Shown here: positions 35,701-50,700 of the stretch, piece after piece | Position numbering within the stretch: position 1 is the first letter of the stretch | Layout of the letters: each line of letters starts with the position of its first letter | Source: Bolinopsis microptera | Lineage: Eukaryota > Ctenophora > Tentaculata > Lobata > Bolinopsidae | NCBI RefSeq assembly: GCF_026151205.1 | Contig: NC_087072.1 | Location: forward strand, 16,879,669 to 16,943,668 | DNA length: 64,000 bases | Reading direction: 5' to 3' | Made by a program: the position numbers and the translations under genes | The notes under the pieces: model-generated | The model's database searches: none | What the model was told of the DNA's origin: nothing | What the model saw: the letters and a program-made list of their open reading frames with translations, nothing else

Positions 35701-38700
35701 TTAAACTGAAAATGAATAATTATAAATCACTGTTGATTAATAACTAGTAACTACTGACAAAAATTACTCCAATTAATTACGATAATCACTAAGCTTATTA
35801 AGCTGGATCGATGTAACACTAATCACTCCGTTCTACTTACCTTCCTGGAGAACGTAACCCTGTTTGATCAGCTCCGCTTTCTGATCCTCTGTCAGTTGGC
35901 CGGGTTGTAGCGTTATCACCTGAACAGTGAACAGTCATTTCTTTGACAATGCAATGGATTTAGGGTGTTTTGATATTTCTAAAACTCCAGAGTTTTAAAA
36001 TAATCTGAACACTGAACAGCTGATGGAAAGTACTGTACTGTCCGAGATATTAAGTTAAATAGTATTTTAAGAACTATTTCTTATCTCGTTCATCTGTACA
36101 ATAAACGCAACCATCCATAAAATGTGGGACAGGTGCAGAACTCTAATTTGCCAGTAAGTGTGATATGAAGCTGTCCGTATTACCCACTACCTCTGAACTT
36201 GTAATATAATTATAAGGTAGTGTATGACTGAATAGTGGTAGGCCGTTAATTATGTCGAACCTAATTCATCAGTAGTATCGTTACGAAATGTCAACATAAC
36301 TGACAGTAGTGTTGATCAAGTTCTTGTCGGCAGTAACGAAAATTTGCGCGGCTCAGAAAAACAATAATAACATAGCACGTGCTTCTTCGCCAACCAACCT
36401 CGAATTCGTCCTCTTGAACCTCTGTTATCTCTATTATGGATGTGGTGACTGTGTTGACTACTATCTCATCCGCTATCTCTGCTCCGTCCTCACCCCCAGC
36501 ATCTACGATAACAAATTTCTGATTATCATGATAAATTCACCCAATCGTATCGACAGCACTGTTAAAACGAAATGCTCTTTCAAATTCACAACAAAAAGAG
36601 AGAAATAAAATGACAGGAAGATAATTACCCTCTTCAACGTCAGGGTCAGTTGTTACAGACATCTTAAGGTCAATAGGAACGTCTCGTGTAAGGAGAGGAA
36701 ACTAGAAAAATAAAATGTTAATTCTTAAGAGTTCTTCAGAGAGTTTTCTCAATCGAATTAGAGCCGTGCGCCCAATACTATATGGACTCTGGATGAGAGT
36801 ACTAGGGATGTATTTCAACTTTCAGCTGAATAAATTAGTTATAAATGTAACAATTTACAGGATCAAAACAATCAAATGGGTAATCACCTGTACTTCATTA
36901 AACATACTTGAAAATCAGTTAAAACAGAGTTCACGATTGTAATTTTACAGGAACGATTTGGCGGGCTTGTTGCCAATTAAATTAGATCATCTGCCAATTT
37001 GGCAGGATACAAAAACAAGTTAATTGATACATCTAATTGTTTATTATTGTTTGCATTATCAGTACGAACAGCGAATATGTTACTACACACATTCCACAAC
37101 CACGCACAGTACATGTATCTTAGTCCGTAGGAATGTAGCAGGTAGTTTAGTACCAGAGATAGCATTAACGTTAATAATTAGTGCGAAAGAAGTCGTTTGT
37201 TTGTAGAGTTAATATACAGATCATGCAGAACAGAACATGCAACAGTGTTGAGGAGGGGCTCAGCTGCATTTTGTCGGGGCCGTTATCAACTGTCGGTCCT
37301 ATGGTGCGGCAAAATGCGGCTGATCCAGATGTATGTGGTAGACAATGACACATGCTGAACATGGTACATGCTGAACTGAGCTGAGACATGCCACAAACCC
37401 CTTCCCAGGGATCCTTCTTCTCCGGGCCTACTCCTGATTCTGAGCCATCTCTGGGCTGGATAACCTCCGGATCTGAATGAGAGTCAGATCCTGCCTCGTC
37501 ATCTCCTCTCTTTTTCTTTTTCTTAGGTTTCTCTTTTGATGGTTTTCCCCCAGTTTTACTAACATGCTCTACTTTAGTGGGTTTTTCTGATCCTTCTGGT
37601 GCCTCAACCTAAACTCAATCGATTGGTCAAATTCTTAAACCATTAACCAATAGTTGACCATCTCATCCAAGATAACAGAAATAGTCGATATAGACGGGTT
37701 ACTTCAATATGGATCACCTGATCAGTATCTGATCCGCTGCTGAGAGTCTCCGCCTGCTGACCAGGCACTCTGGGTACGCTCTCTCCTCTCAGCGGTCGTT
37801 TTAAGTTGGGTTTACCAGCAAAAGAAGGGTCTAATTCACTTCCATATTCATCATTGGCCTGAACTTAGAGACTTGGCTCAAACATGGATCTTATTTAAGG
37901 GGCTTATAGTTTACAGGGACCGGGACTGGCCATTAGGAGCAAGATAGGGATCATTGGTCAATATTAAAGTGATTTAAGATAAGCTAAACATGCAAAGATT
38001 CAACAACCAAGGCAAAGATAATGCCCTCTGTAATTCATTAGTCTGTTTTAACCATTCCAGATAAAAGAAATGAGATCAAGAGAAATAAGATTAATATGAT
38101 GAGTTCTATATATTGTGGGGGAGGGGGATATAGTATTATCTGTGGGGCTGGTTGGGTGAAATTTGGGGCTGGCTAGGGGAATGACCTGCTCATCCGGAGT
38201 ATCCCATCCCTCTGACCCACTGCTGAGTAGCATGGCCTGCTGTCCTGGAACTCTCGGCAGCGCCTCGCCCCTCACTGGTCGCTTCAGGTTAGGTTTACCA
38301 GCAAATGAGGGCTCGTCTGGTAATACCTGAACTCAAGAGCGGGAGCTGAGCAAGATATAGCTTGTGATATAGCAAGATATAGCTGGTGATATAGCTGGAG
38401 AGAGGAGACCTCTACTCAGGAATGGAAGAGGCAAGATATTTCATATGTCGTGGTTTCACGTGATACTATGTTGTAGAAGTTAAATAATATCAGTAATATC
38501 AAATAAGAATGCTCGGGTATGCTTGTACTGTACATGCGATATCATCAGTCATCACTATAGTCTACAGACACTCCATTTCCAATCTCTTCTTAGTTTTCCC
38601 AACAATTAAATCATACATAAAAATCCCGATAGATTGCTATGTGCACTGGCCCCATGCATCAACATTACCATGACCAGTCACTCTTATCTCATTGAAAAGT

Positions 38701-41700
38701 AACTGGTACCACTCATATCTCATAGTCATAGCATTACTAGTACCAGGCAAACACTTAACAGATTAACAATATTTTTTACCAAATAATTATTTATCTAGGT
38801 CACCTTGGGGTCGAGTTTAGCCAGCTTTTTCTCCCAAACGTTGTTCTGAGAACCATAATATCCGCGTTATTTTCAAAACAAAAACTCAAAACATTAAAAA
38901 TGGAGAACATTGAATGAGGCAGGAGGCTTAAACGTGAACTGTACATGAAATGTGCCTGAAAGATATTTTCTCGGCATTAAAAAAGGGAACGTGCAACGAG
39001 AAACAGGAACCCCCAAGAGCTTAATCTCGCGGAAATAAAACAAACCAGAACTTACCGCATCCTCGACAGGGTTCACGAAGCCGAACCCTACTTCGGGCAT
39101 TTCTTCTGTCTCGCTTACTGACTCACACAGTAAAGTTGGCGGCCCTTCTAATTCTACTCCCGAGGAGGGTGACTGAGGATTTTTATGAGTTGAAGACTTA
39201 AACTTTTATGTAAGAATTTCCAATTGTCAATAATGCCAAATTTTTAAATGTATCTACTGAATTATTCGACTAGGAATTATACCTGATGGTTGTTGCTCAG
39301 GTTTATTTGATCATTTTATTATATGTCTATCAACATTTTCCCAACTTTTTATCAACATCACGACAATTGATATATTTCATTCGTTAGAAATACACCAGAG
39401 TTCAATAGACACCCAGAAATTATATAACCCCCCCCCCCCCTCTCCCCCGTGCAAGTAAATCATTAAACTTGACAGTATCTAAATAGTATGTTAGAACTTA
39501 ACACTAACATCGGAGAGACTGATGACATCGGCCTGGTCAGATCTTCTACTATCACCACTAGGACTACTCACACGATCCTGGGAGTTAATGAGTCACTAAC
39601 TGATCAGTTAATTAGACTAATTAAGTAATTAGTATAATTAGCTAAAAGTATACATTGTTCTGTACTTAAACCCATTAAATATATGATCAAACAGATAATA
39701 GTAAAGATGTAAGGAATAAGTTACTAGTTAAGCACAAGAGATTTCGGCAAACTTGCTATGATTATCAAGCAATTAGTAAGCTTTTATTTTGGAAACTGTA
39801 CGAGTCCTATAACGTAGGCAACTTGTCACGGCAACTTGTCACGGCATATTTGATTTAATCCAAGTCAATCATACGGATATTTCACTTGTTGTACCATCTA
39901 ATTTCTACATAGCTGAGTCGTGAAATATAATCAAGGAATTTTCCAAACTGAGATAATATTAGAAAAGAATTCATAAATTGTATGAATACCGCTATTGTGA
40001 TATCCACAAAGAAAATTAATCAAAGATTGAATGAAACTGTCACGCGAGAACACAAACAAAATAAATACTACTGGGCTAGCATCACTTCAAAGACAAGAAA
40101 ATCAGGAGAATAGAGTTTGATCAGAAGACCACATGCACTTGCACTATTGATCACAGTCATTTATACATCAAACATGCAAAACCATCACTTAGACATGATT
40201 TATACTTCCAGCACGTGCATTGTGCAACAATTGAAGAGAGAAATATATGCACGCTAAAAAAGGAGGAAGTGATGGAAGCCCAGTGTGAATGGGGAAGCAA
40301 TGAAACGGTAAGTATAAAATCATGTCTACGCAATGGTGTGAGATCCAGAGAGGAGAGTTTTCACACCAACTCACGCTGTCGCTATCAGTCGATGACCCAC
40401 TATCAGTCGATGACCCACTCGAGTGAATGCTCTGAATGCGTGCTGGTGGTACTTCCTCCAGACTGCTTCCCATACTGCTCGAACTGGCGGGCCGGCGCTT
40501 GACTGGACGTCCGTTGACGAACATCTCACGTTCCACTTTCTGCTCCCGGACAACTTCGTGCTGTGTTGCTTCTGAATCTGACCCTGATTTAGTTGAGTGA
40601 TACCCGTCTATACTGGAGTCCTCTTGAGGACGTGGGGGTCGGCCGGGCCCATCTTCGTCTGAATCACTGGAATGGGGCGATTTCTTTTTACCATCAAGTT
40701 CATCTGGAGATAGGGAAGACGAGCCGCGAGATTTGCGTTTGAAAGGAGGAGGGGGCCGCGGGGGTGCTTCATCGTCACTGTCTGTATTGTAACTACTAGT
40801 GTCGCGCTTCTTGCGGCGTCCTGTAACAAGAAGTCCTGTAATTTTTTAAGTTAGAAAAGTGCTTGACACACACCTTGGGTTTTGAAGAGTACTGAGCTTG
40901 CATTTTCTCCAACTCCTGCTCTATTTCGTGTATCCTCAGTGATCTGGTGTCGTCCTTTGGTTTGTCTCCTTTCAAGTGGTGGGTTACAGGAAATGTTACA
41001 ATTCACTCATTTTGATAAATATAACGATTGCAGACATATTGTCGAATCAATATATTCAACATATGAATTGTGAATATATTAACTAATAGGTTGATTTCAC
41101 AATTTAATTGATTTGATGAGTTTATCGAGAAAGCTTAGACTGAACACAACACAGAAACAATGTATACCTGATCTGCTTCCAGCTGGACTGACAACTGAAT
41201 CGAATGGGGCAAATCTCTTACCACTTCCTTTACCTACCGATTCCTGTGACATTATGAAAATTAACCTTGTGTTTTCAGTGAGGGATTTTATTCTAAGATC
41301 GATGTTTAACAGTTAAGTAAACTGAGATAACCAACTCACTGATTAGTTTGAATGATTAATAATAAAATGAAAGTCACTTGCTCTGATATTACCTCGTCTG
41401 ATTTGCGGGTGGTCTGTTTAGTGGATATTCTCTGTTCTGTCACCTGTGTGTTTATGAACCAGGCCTCGCGCTTGCTGTTAGTAATCTTAGACCTGTCTGT
41501 GTCAGAGGGGGGACCTTCCATACCCGGTACAATGGGTGGGTATTGGACAGCGGGGTAGGTTGGGATCTGGTCTCTGAATATGTTGGGCATCTTGTATGGG
41601 TACCCTGTGTTGGCGCCTTGGTTGTCGAGCATCCTCATGTACGACTCGAATTCTAACTCTCCTGTACTGTACTGGGAAATAGGATTCTAGATTAATTTCA

Positions 41701-44700
41701 GAAGAATTTTAGAATGAATGCGTGAAATATTTCAACTATTAAGTCATGGACTCCGGTCTAATTGCATCGTACGGGATAAATTACCTCACAGACTTGTCGA
41801 TCAGAAAAAATAAATACTTTTCATGGATAATAGACTAATTATCACTCATCCGAAATTCTTATGGCACACAGCGACAAATGATAAATTGCCGCGAAAGTAA
41901 TTTTAAATTCATTCTTAAAATCGTTAGATCGTACGTGCCATGCACTAATGCTGTGATCATCAACGAAAATTGTACGAACGCGCGCGATGCGCGTATTTTG
42001 TGCGCATCTACAACCACAGAAAATACCTTCACGTGTTCCGTAAAGTTAGCTCCAACATTTCCCATTTTCAGCACAGTGTCACACACACACATTTAATTGG
42101 CTTTTTGCCATAATCATCTCATCACACTCGAACACATACATTCGCTATTCACTCACAGACTCGACTTAATGAGGGACCCCTGCAAAATATAACACGGAAA
42201 TTAAACAGGCTCGTCTTTCTCACAACTTTCTCGCTTACATTTCCATATCCAATTTCAAATAATGAATTTAACAGAGGTGAAGATGTACGGAATACCAGAC
42301 ATACCTCCACACCATTAGGATTGCATTCCAGCTCCACTGGCAGGTCTCCTTCAAATGCTTTGTTCTCGTCAAATGTCCTGTCTGTCAGGTTATCTTTCCC
42401 ACATCTGTAGGATTATATAAGATTAAAGAAGAGTTAACCTTGAGTTAACCTCACGAGAGAAAAGAAAGTGCATCTTTCGGGCCCTTACCCTTATGTATAC
42501 AAGTAATTCTGGCAGAACCATTCTGGTACCGATATTTTGCTGACTTTAATCTTCAAAGTGATGCCACATATCAAACCTATCATTTTGTTTTTTTTTTAAG
42601 TTTTAAAAACACCGCAAATAAAGAGAATGAATATATGTGTATATTATATATGCATAATTAATATAATTCAATATTGAAAGCTTACGGATATTGAAAGCTT
42701 ACGGATATTTTGCAAAAACAGTAAAAACATGATTTTGTTACTACTTCATGAAAGTATGAGCACAGTTTGATTAAATGACACGAATGGATCAATGAAAACC
42801 ACAAATAAAGTAAAAATGCGTTTTAAATGTTACCTGAGAACACGCCACTGTATCTCACAAGCTTTAGTAAGCTGGGCCATCCACAGGAAGGTTTCCTCAA
42901 TAGTTGGTCCAACACTCACCAAACCGTGGTTCTCTAATATCATTACCTGGGTAGACAGGAGGGTAGACAGGGTAGACAGATCAGTTAACTTATTGTATTA
43001 AGAAATCTAAATCAGATATATTGTGGTGAAGTATTGAGTAGTTATTTGCGATGGAGATTATCAGTGTGGAGCGTACATTGTTCTTCATGATAAATGTTAC
43101 ATTGTAAACAGGCTGGAAAACACCTTTGATACAAATATTTGCGTTATTCAAACAGGAAATTTAAGGTTAAATAAATAAACTTTGCATAACTTATTGAATA
43201 AATTGCGCAATATTATATTGTGTAATCAGTAATCGAATATTTCTTGACTAACTCCATTGAATAAACATATTGCGTGTGGGTAATGACCGCAACATTTCAA
43301 TGTGACTATTAAAACTACAAAAGAATGTACAAGAAACTCACGTGACTGTCGTCCATGAGATCCTTCTTTATTTGAGCCTGCTCCCCTCGGCTAGGGACAA
43401 ATCCCTGATAGGTCCCGTAGGAAACTGGTCGTACCTGAATATTCATAAGTTAATTATCTGCATAATTAGATGATTATTCTCATGATGGGTCAGTGCTAGG
43501 ATGCAGTCCATCTAACATATAGCGCTGAATGTGGGGCGGCCATTAGTTGATGGACTGTGTAATTACGGAGCGAGGATATGCTTGTCAAGATATGAGAAGT
43601 GAATGAGATAAACGTGCAATGACACAGTGTTAATAGTGCTGTGCGTATACATTGTCTATACAGTGTTAAAGTCAAATAAGTTGGGAATCGGTTAGTTCGA
43701 GAAAAAAAAGTTACAAATTTAGCTGATACTACTTTCTTCAGACATAAGCATTCTCTGTGTGGTATAAACATTGTATTAACAAACTACGATCCAGTATTAC
43801 ATAAAAATACGTCTAGTTATTTAGCCATAAGTAGGTTCATACCGATACAATTTCCACTTTTGACAACGAATCCTCCATTTCGCTGCACAAAATACAGGTG
43901 GCCAAAATGTTAAAATTGTACGAGTTTGTCCAGCTCATTACTGTGTAGACTGTCATACATGGTCTAGATACGCATTCCTGTGCGTAGTGTATACATTCTT
44001 ACATAAACATAGTTTGAGTAAGATGTACTCATTGAATGTAGTGTGTACCTCAGGTATTTAAATACAATACTGTGTACAGTGCTTGGTAGAACTACACAAA
44101 GCTATTGATAATGTTTTCCTGGACATGTGACAAATTACATTAGCATAAGGGCCAGGGGAACTAAGGTATCTAGTAATATATACATTATTATATTGTACAC
44201 TAATCTAATAACTGCATTCAAATACATGTGAGAGTATTACCGCGGCCATTTTCGCTATTTGTGGACAACAAAAATGGAAAGTTTATTTAGATATAGCATT
44301 ACGATATCCCCCACAGATGAAGAATAAGAAGATAAAAGTATTTCCGGGGTGAATGGTAACGAATACCAATATCTTGCGAACTTTAAATGAGATCGGAGTC
44401 CTGTTGGCTATTTTTATCTAGCACTTAGCGATCTACCTTGATTGTCTATGAATTCCTTTGTTATCTTAACTAAAATTCTTTGACTTGTATAAAAGCCGCT
44501 GTTTTGATAATACTTATATCTATCAAATAGGTCATGTCCGTAGCGATTCCTCCACTTTATGACAACGAATCTTATTTCGCTTGGCACAAAGGACATGGCG
44601 GCCAAAGGTACAATTGGACGAGTCGGCGGCAGCGCCAACGGTGACTTTGCGATTGACGGTCATGGGTAATAGGGGCATTCTGTGTCATTAGGTGACAACA

Positions 44701-47700
44701 TTTTGACATAATACTGAAGTGGCTGAGGAGGATGTGCTTGAAGGAGGTGTACTCAGGGTATTTAAATACGAATACGGGTACAGTGCATGGGTAGAACACA
44801 GCAAGCTAGATAATGTTCCTGGACGGAGTGACAAATTACATAGCATAAGGGCCAGGGAACTAGGGATGGCTGAGGGAGTAGATATATGAAGGATATGAGT
44901 ACGAAATAATAACTGCATAGAAAGATGGGAGAGTATTAACCGCGGCAATGCGCTCAGTTGGGACCAACAAGGAAGATGGGGAAGAGAATGTTAGGATATG
45001 AGATTACGAGATCCGCAAGGATGAAGAACTAGAGGAGAGATAAAAGTATTCCGGGGGAATGGAACGAAACCAATATCGGAACTAGAGAGGAGATCGGAGT
45101 CGTGGACTAGGTATCAGCACTTAGCGATCTGACTGGAAGGATGAGACTATTGTATCTAACTAAGAATGGCTTGAGATGATAAGATGCGCTGAGTGATGAC
45201 AGAGACTCATCAAATAGGGGGGGGGGGGGTCATCGTGAGAGTCCGCCTGAGTCCGTCCTTTGGATCTAGAGACACAGGAGGGGACTTAGGGAAATGGAGG
45301 AACGGACTGGAAATGGGGACGGAGGAGGAAACTTAGGGGACGGAGACGGAGGATTGGGGACGGAGGACTGGGGACTGGACGGACTATGGGGACATGAGCG
45401 ACAGTGGACCAGTAGGAGGACGAGGACGATGAGAGGATAGGAGGAGGATGAAGAGGAGGAGGGGGACCCAGGAGGAGGAGGACTGAGGAGGACTGAGGAG
45501 GATGGCTGAGGAGATGACTGAGAGGGAAGTGGAGGAGGAGGAGGACTCAGGAGGAGGACCCAGAAGGAGGACCTAGGAGGAGGAGGAGGAGAACTGAGGA
45601 GGAGGACTGAGGAGGATGGCTGAGGAGGATGGCTGAGGAGGATGACTGAGAGGGAGGAGGAGGAGGAAGAGGAGGAAGAGGACTGAGGAGGAGGAGGAGA
45701 AGGACTGAGGAGGAGAAGGAGGACCCAGGAGGAGGAGGACCCAGGAGGAGGACCCAGGAAAAGGCCCCAGGAGGAGGAGGAGGACTGGGGAGGAGGAGAA
45801 CTGTTGAGGACTGATGAGGAGGACTGAGGAGGGGAGGAGGAGGAGTAGGAGGAGGACTGAGGAGGGGAGGAGGAAGAGGACTGGGGAGGATCAGGAAGAC
45901 CCAGGAGGACCCAGGAGGAGAAGGAGGAGGAGGAGGAGGAGGACTGAGGAGGACTGAGGAGGAGGACTGACGATGACTGAGAAGGAGGAGGACTGAGGAG
46001 TACTGAGCTGAGGAGGATGGCTGAGGAGGATGGCTGGGGAGGATGGCTGAGGAGGATGACTGAGGAGGATGAGTGAGAGGGAGGAGGAGGAGGACTCAGG
46101 AGGAGGACTCGGGAGGAAGAGGAGGAGGAGGACTCAGGAGGAGGACTTAGGAGAAATGAGAAGGAGGACTGAGAAGAACTGAGGAGGAGGAGGAGGAGGA
46201 GAACTGAATAGGAGGAGGAGAAGGAGGGGGACTGGGAGAGGACTGGGGAGGAGGAGGACTGATGAGAAGGATGAGGAAGAGGACCCAGGAGGAGGAGGAC
46301 TGAGGACCGAGGAGGAAGAGGAGGAGGATGAAGAGGAGGAGGAGGACCCAGGAGGAGGAGGACTGAGGAGGACTGAGGAGGATGGCTGAGGAGGATGACT
46401 GAGAGGGAAGAGGAGGAGGAGGAGGACTCAGGAGGAGGAGGAGGAGGACTGAGGAGGAGGAGGACTGAATAGGAGGAGGAGGAGGGGGACTGGGGGAGGA
46501 CTGAGGAGGAGGATGGAGGACTGAGGAGAAGGATGAGGAGGAGGACTGAGGAGGACTGAGGACTGAGGAGGAAGAGGAGGAGGATGAAGAGGAGGAGGAC
46601 CCAGGAGGAGGACCCAGGAGGAGGACCCAGAAGGAGGACTCAGGAGGAGGAGGAGGACTGGGGAGGAGGGGGACTGTTGAGGACTGATGAGGAGGACTGA
46701 GGATGAGGAGGAGTAGGAGGAGGACTGAGGAGGGGAGGAGGAAGAGGACTGAGGAAGATCAGGAAGACCCAGGGGGAGGAGGAGGAAGAGTAGGAGGAGG
46801 AAGCATCTAAATGTTATTTCCATTTTTTTCCGTTTTTGTCCATTTTTGTCCGCTCTTTTTTTTTGTCCGTTTTGAAAATATAGGGTACCGAACGGACAAA
46901 AAACATGATCCCCCTATAACAGCAAAAATTGAACATTTTATTTAGCAATTTAGGTGTCCATTAATGTCCGCCTATGTCCGCCTATGTCCGTCTATGTCCG
47001 CCTATGTCCGTCTATGTCCGCATATGTCCGTCTATGTCCGCCTATGTCCGCCTATGTCCGCCTATGTCCTGTCCTTTTTGGATTCTATGAGACAAGCGGA
47101 CATAGACGGACGTGACAACCCCCCCCCCCCCCCCCCCCCAAAATAGCACGAATTTGCTACAATTATGGTCAGATCATTCCAACTGTTACGATTCCGATTT
47201 AATTCAATAGCGTTATCCCTGTTATTGCGTTAATAACAAATGTCAGACCGGAGTTTTTCTCTGAAAATTGTAATCTAATAAACGTTGTTCAATATTTATT
47301 TGTTTAAATTCAATTCTTCACATGTTGTGTAACACGTTTATGATGATGTAAGATGTAACAGCTACATCGTCTTACGACTATAATTCTAGCACAAAATATT
47401 ATACAGTTTTAAGTACAATGTGTAGACTGTCGAGACCAAGCAAATGATGTGACGTTTCCCATTGCTCCATTGTCTATTCATGAGAAATTGTACATGGCAG
47501 AGTGAATATATTAAACATTGAGAAGCATAACTCTGGTCTTTAACCCAGATTACTCAACAAATTAAAGAACATGTTACATGTAGTGCGTTATTACAGAACG
47601 CACTACACTGTAGAGTTCTGTTCATGCCCTTTAGCTTCCATCTTGGTTAATGTATAGAGATACTAGATCTAGCATACTACCACATAAAGACCATTTAAAA

Positions 47701-50700
47701 AAGAAGCTAAAAGTAAAGAAGAACAGAAAACAATTTGAAGCGCAATGTTTACTTAGAATGATACAACATTTTATAGCGATGTTTACTTACGATAATAGCT
47801 TCCTGGCACAGATTTAGAAGACCACACTTCATAGCAGAGATCTGAAAATAGGGTAGATTTATTGATGTGTTAGCATGGCACTTTGAATCCTGATGCCAAT
47901 AAAACCACATTTTCATCAACTCATTGTGGGATACCCACTATACCTGTTCGGAGGCAACGTAACCGTTAATTACAGGCTCTGTAGTAAGAGTAAGTTAATG
48001 TTACCGGGGTTAGCAAGCTCTATGTTATATATATCTGAATCTTTCCGTCAGATATATATTTTTAATGTCATTTAAAAATTCGACAGAATCTTTTTGATAA
48101 AGGAGCACGGTTTTTTTAAACACTAAAATTTTTTTAATTTAGCACTAATTGCTGTATTTTGTATTTCGTTTCAAAATAAATCTTTACATTATTTTGTTTT
48201 TTCTTAACATCATTTTCATGTTAAAACTTCGCACCAGTTCTTCTTGTCATATATTTATATTTACTGGTGCACCACACTCAATTTCAGCCTTATTTTCATT
48301 ACAAATGATAAATATGTCGCACAATTGATTTGTTCTATGATGATGAAAGCTAAAGGATCAACTTTCTACATACATGTAATCGTATCCTTTTAGGATTATC
48401 TTAAAGCTGAGGACTATAAATCATAAAATCAGGAAATGCAGAAGTGTGGGAAACTTGGGATAGCACAATTGATCTTTTTAGGTCAGGTCATCGTTTTTCA
48501 AGGTATTTATAAAAAACTAATAGAAGAATTATATTTTTGCTTGGATGTATTATACAATCCACATTCCACAACTGTTAAGGTGAAATTGAAAAAAAATGAA
48601 TCATTATTTGCAAACTTTCCTAACGATTGGGGTCCGAAAGACAGCGGGATTTTAACCTTCTAAATTTCAACACTGCGTTTATAAAATTCTTGGTTCTTAT
48701 ATGTATCTGCCTATGAGTCGCATTAGATGGCTTAATTTGCATAAGATAAACTTAGATCCGAGTCCTCGCCAGGGACATGTCCCCATTCCTGTGTAAACAA
48801 TTGCATCTAAACAGTTTCAAAATTGCTTAGAAGCTTTCACCCACAGGTGAAACCGGGGTAAAGTGGAGGTCTGATGGGAATTGTGGTTACACGTATCCCC
48901 TCCCTGATGGAAGTCCTGCTGAGTGTGATCCTGATGGAGAGAAACCGTGTTGTAGTTGGCTTGGTGAGTGTGGTAACACAACAGAGCATTGTTCTTCATA
49001 TGGGAGTGTAAACTACACATTTGTGAAGGAGTGGATAGAATCAGGAGGTAAGAGAAAGTGGAGGTACGACATGAAATGTGGTCGTGATTATCCCCTCCCA
49101 AATTACATGCCTTCTGAATGTGACCCTGATGGGGAGAACCCATGTTGCAATAATGATTTATGGGAAAGCGAATGTGGCAATACGGATGAGCACTGTTCTT
49201 GTGAAAACTGTAAAGACTTCAGAGTGACAGATGCAGATCTAGATGAGAAATCGACAGAATCAGAAAGTACGAACAAGTGGAGGTCTGATGGGAAATGTGG
49301 TGCCTTTTATCCCCTAACCGATGGCAGTCCTGGTGAGTGTGACCCTGATGGAGAAAATCCGTGTTGTAGTAATTGGTTTTCTGAATGTGGTAGCACGACA
49401 GATTATTGTTCTTCATATGGGAGTGTAAACTACACGTTTGTGAAGGAATGGATAGAATCAGGAGGTAAGAGAAAGTGGAGGTACGACTTGAAATGTGGTC
49501 GTGATTATCCCCTTCCAGATGATATGCCTTCTGAATGTGACCCTGATGGGGAGAACCCATGTTGTAATAATGATCCATTGGAAAGCCAATGTGGCAATAC
49601 GGATGAGCACTGTTCTTGTGAAGACTGTAAAGATTTCAGGGTAACAGATCTAGATGAGATATCAACAGAATCAGAAAGTACGAACAAGTGGAGGTCCGAT
49701 GGGAAATGTGGGCCCTGGTATCCCCACCCTGATGGAAGTCCTGCTGAGTGTGATCCTGATGGAGAGAAACCGTGTTGTAGTTGGCTTGATGAGTGTGGTA
49801 ACACGACAGTGCATTGTTCTTCATATGGGAGTGTAAACTACACATTTGTGAAGGAGTGGATAGAATCAGGAGGTAAGAGGAGGTGGAGGTACGACATGAA
49901 ATGTGGTGAAGAATATCGCCTACCAGATCATATGCCTTCTGAATGTGACCCTGATGGGGAGAACCCATGTTGTAATGATTTATGGGAAAGCGAATGTGGC
50001 AATACGGATGAGTACTGTTCTTGTGAAGACTGTAAAGACTTCAGAGTAACAGATCTAGATGAGACATCGACAGAATCAGAAAGTACCAACAAGTGGAGGT
50101 CTGATGGGAATTGTGGTGCCTGGAATCCCCTCCCAGATGGTAGTCCTGCTGAGTGTGATCCCGATGGAGAGATGCCGTGTTGTAGTTCTCTCAATGATGG
50201 GTACTGTGGTGACACGGATGATTATTGCTCTTATTCGGATCGCGTGGACTACAGAGTGGTGAACGATTTGAGAAAACGAGGGCAAAATTGCACCCTGGCA
50301 ATAAGAAGAGGGTTTCTTATCGATGTGTGTTTTAATGAAACTAAGAGAAGACACTATTATAAGTGTGTCCTCCCTGATTTTAACTATGAAGGTGATCTCG
50401 TATACTATGATAACTTTTGGGATGTTTATTATAGTGATGTGTGTGAAAACGACCCAAATTTCTATCAAACGTGTGGGTTTAGCTCAGAAATAACGAACAT
50501 AGATGTGAATTGTGGCGACTTCATTTGCAAAATTAACGAATCCATCGAATGTGATGAGGACTGCAAAGTCGATAAACATTGCACCGTGCCAAACGGTACT
50601 GGGGTCTCAACAACAACTGAAGAAAAAAAAACCCAGCTCTGCAATGATAAATGCGAAGCAACCGATTGTATAGATGAAAGTATATGTAACGGATATTTCT

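Noticed and set aside
40608-40829. 73-residue minus-strand frame DAARSATLVV as the normal adducin reading
   Set aside because: The other frame (GRRKKRDTSSYNTDSDDE) runs open through 446 nt, joins the neighbouring exons in phase and has adducin-tail composition. The short frame is used only if the 95-nt exon is included.
43850-43890. Short minus-strand reading MEDSLSKVEIVS followed by a GTATGA donor, a possible alternative adducin exon
   Set aside because: It lies inside the duplicated intron block, is not preserved in the second copy, and does not match adducin.
46428-46823. 131-residue Ser/Pro-rich minus-strand frame
   Set aside because: By-product of the GGA-rich tract, with no homology or start support.
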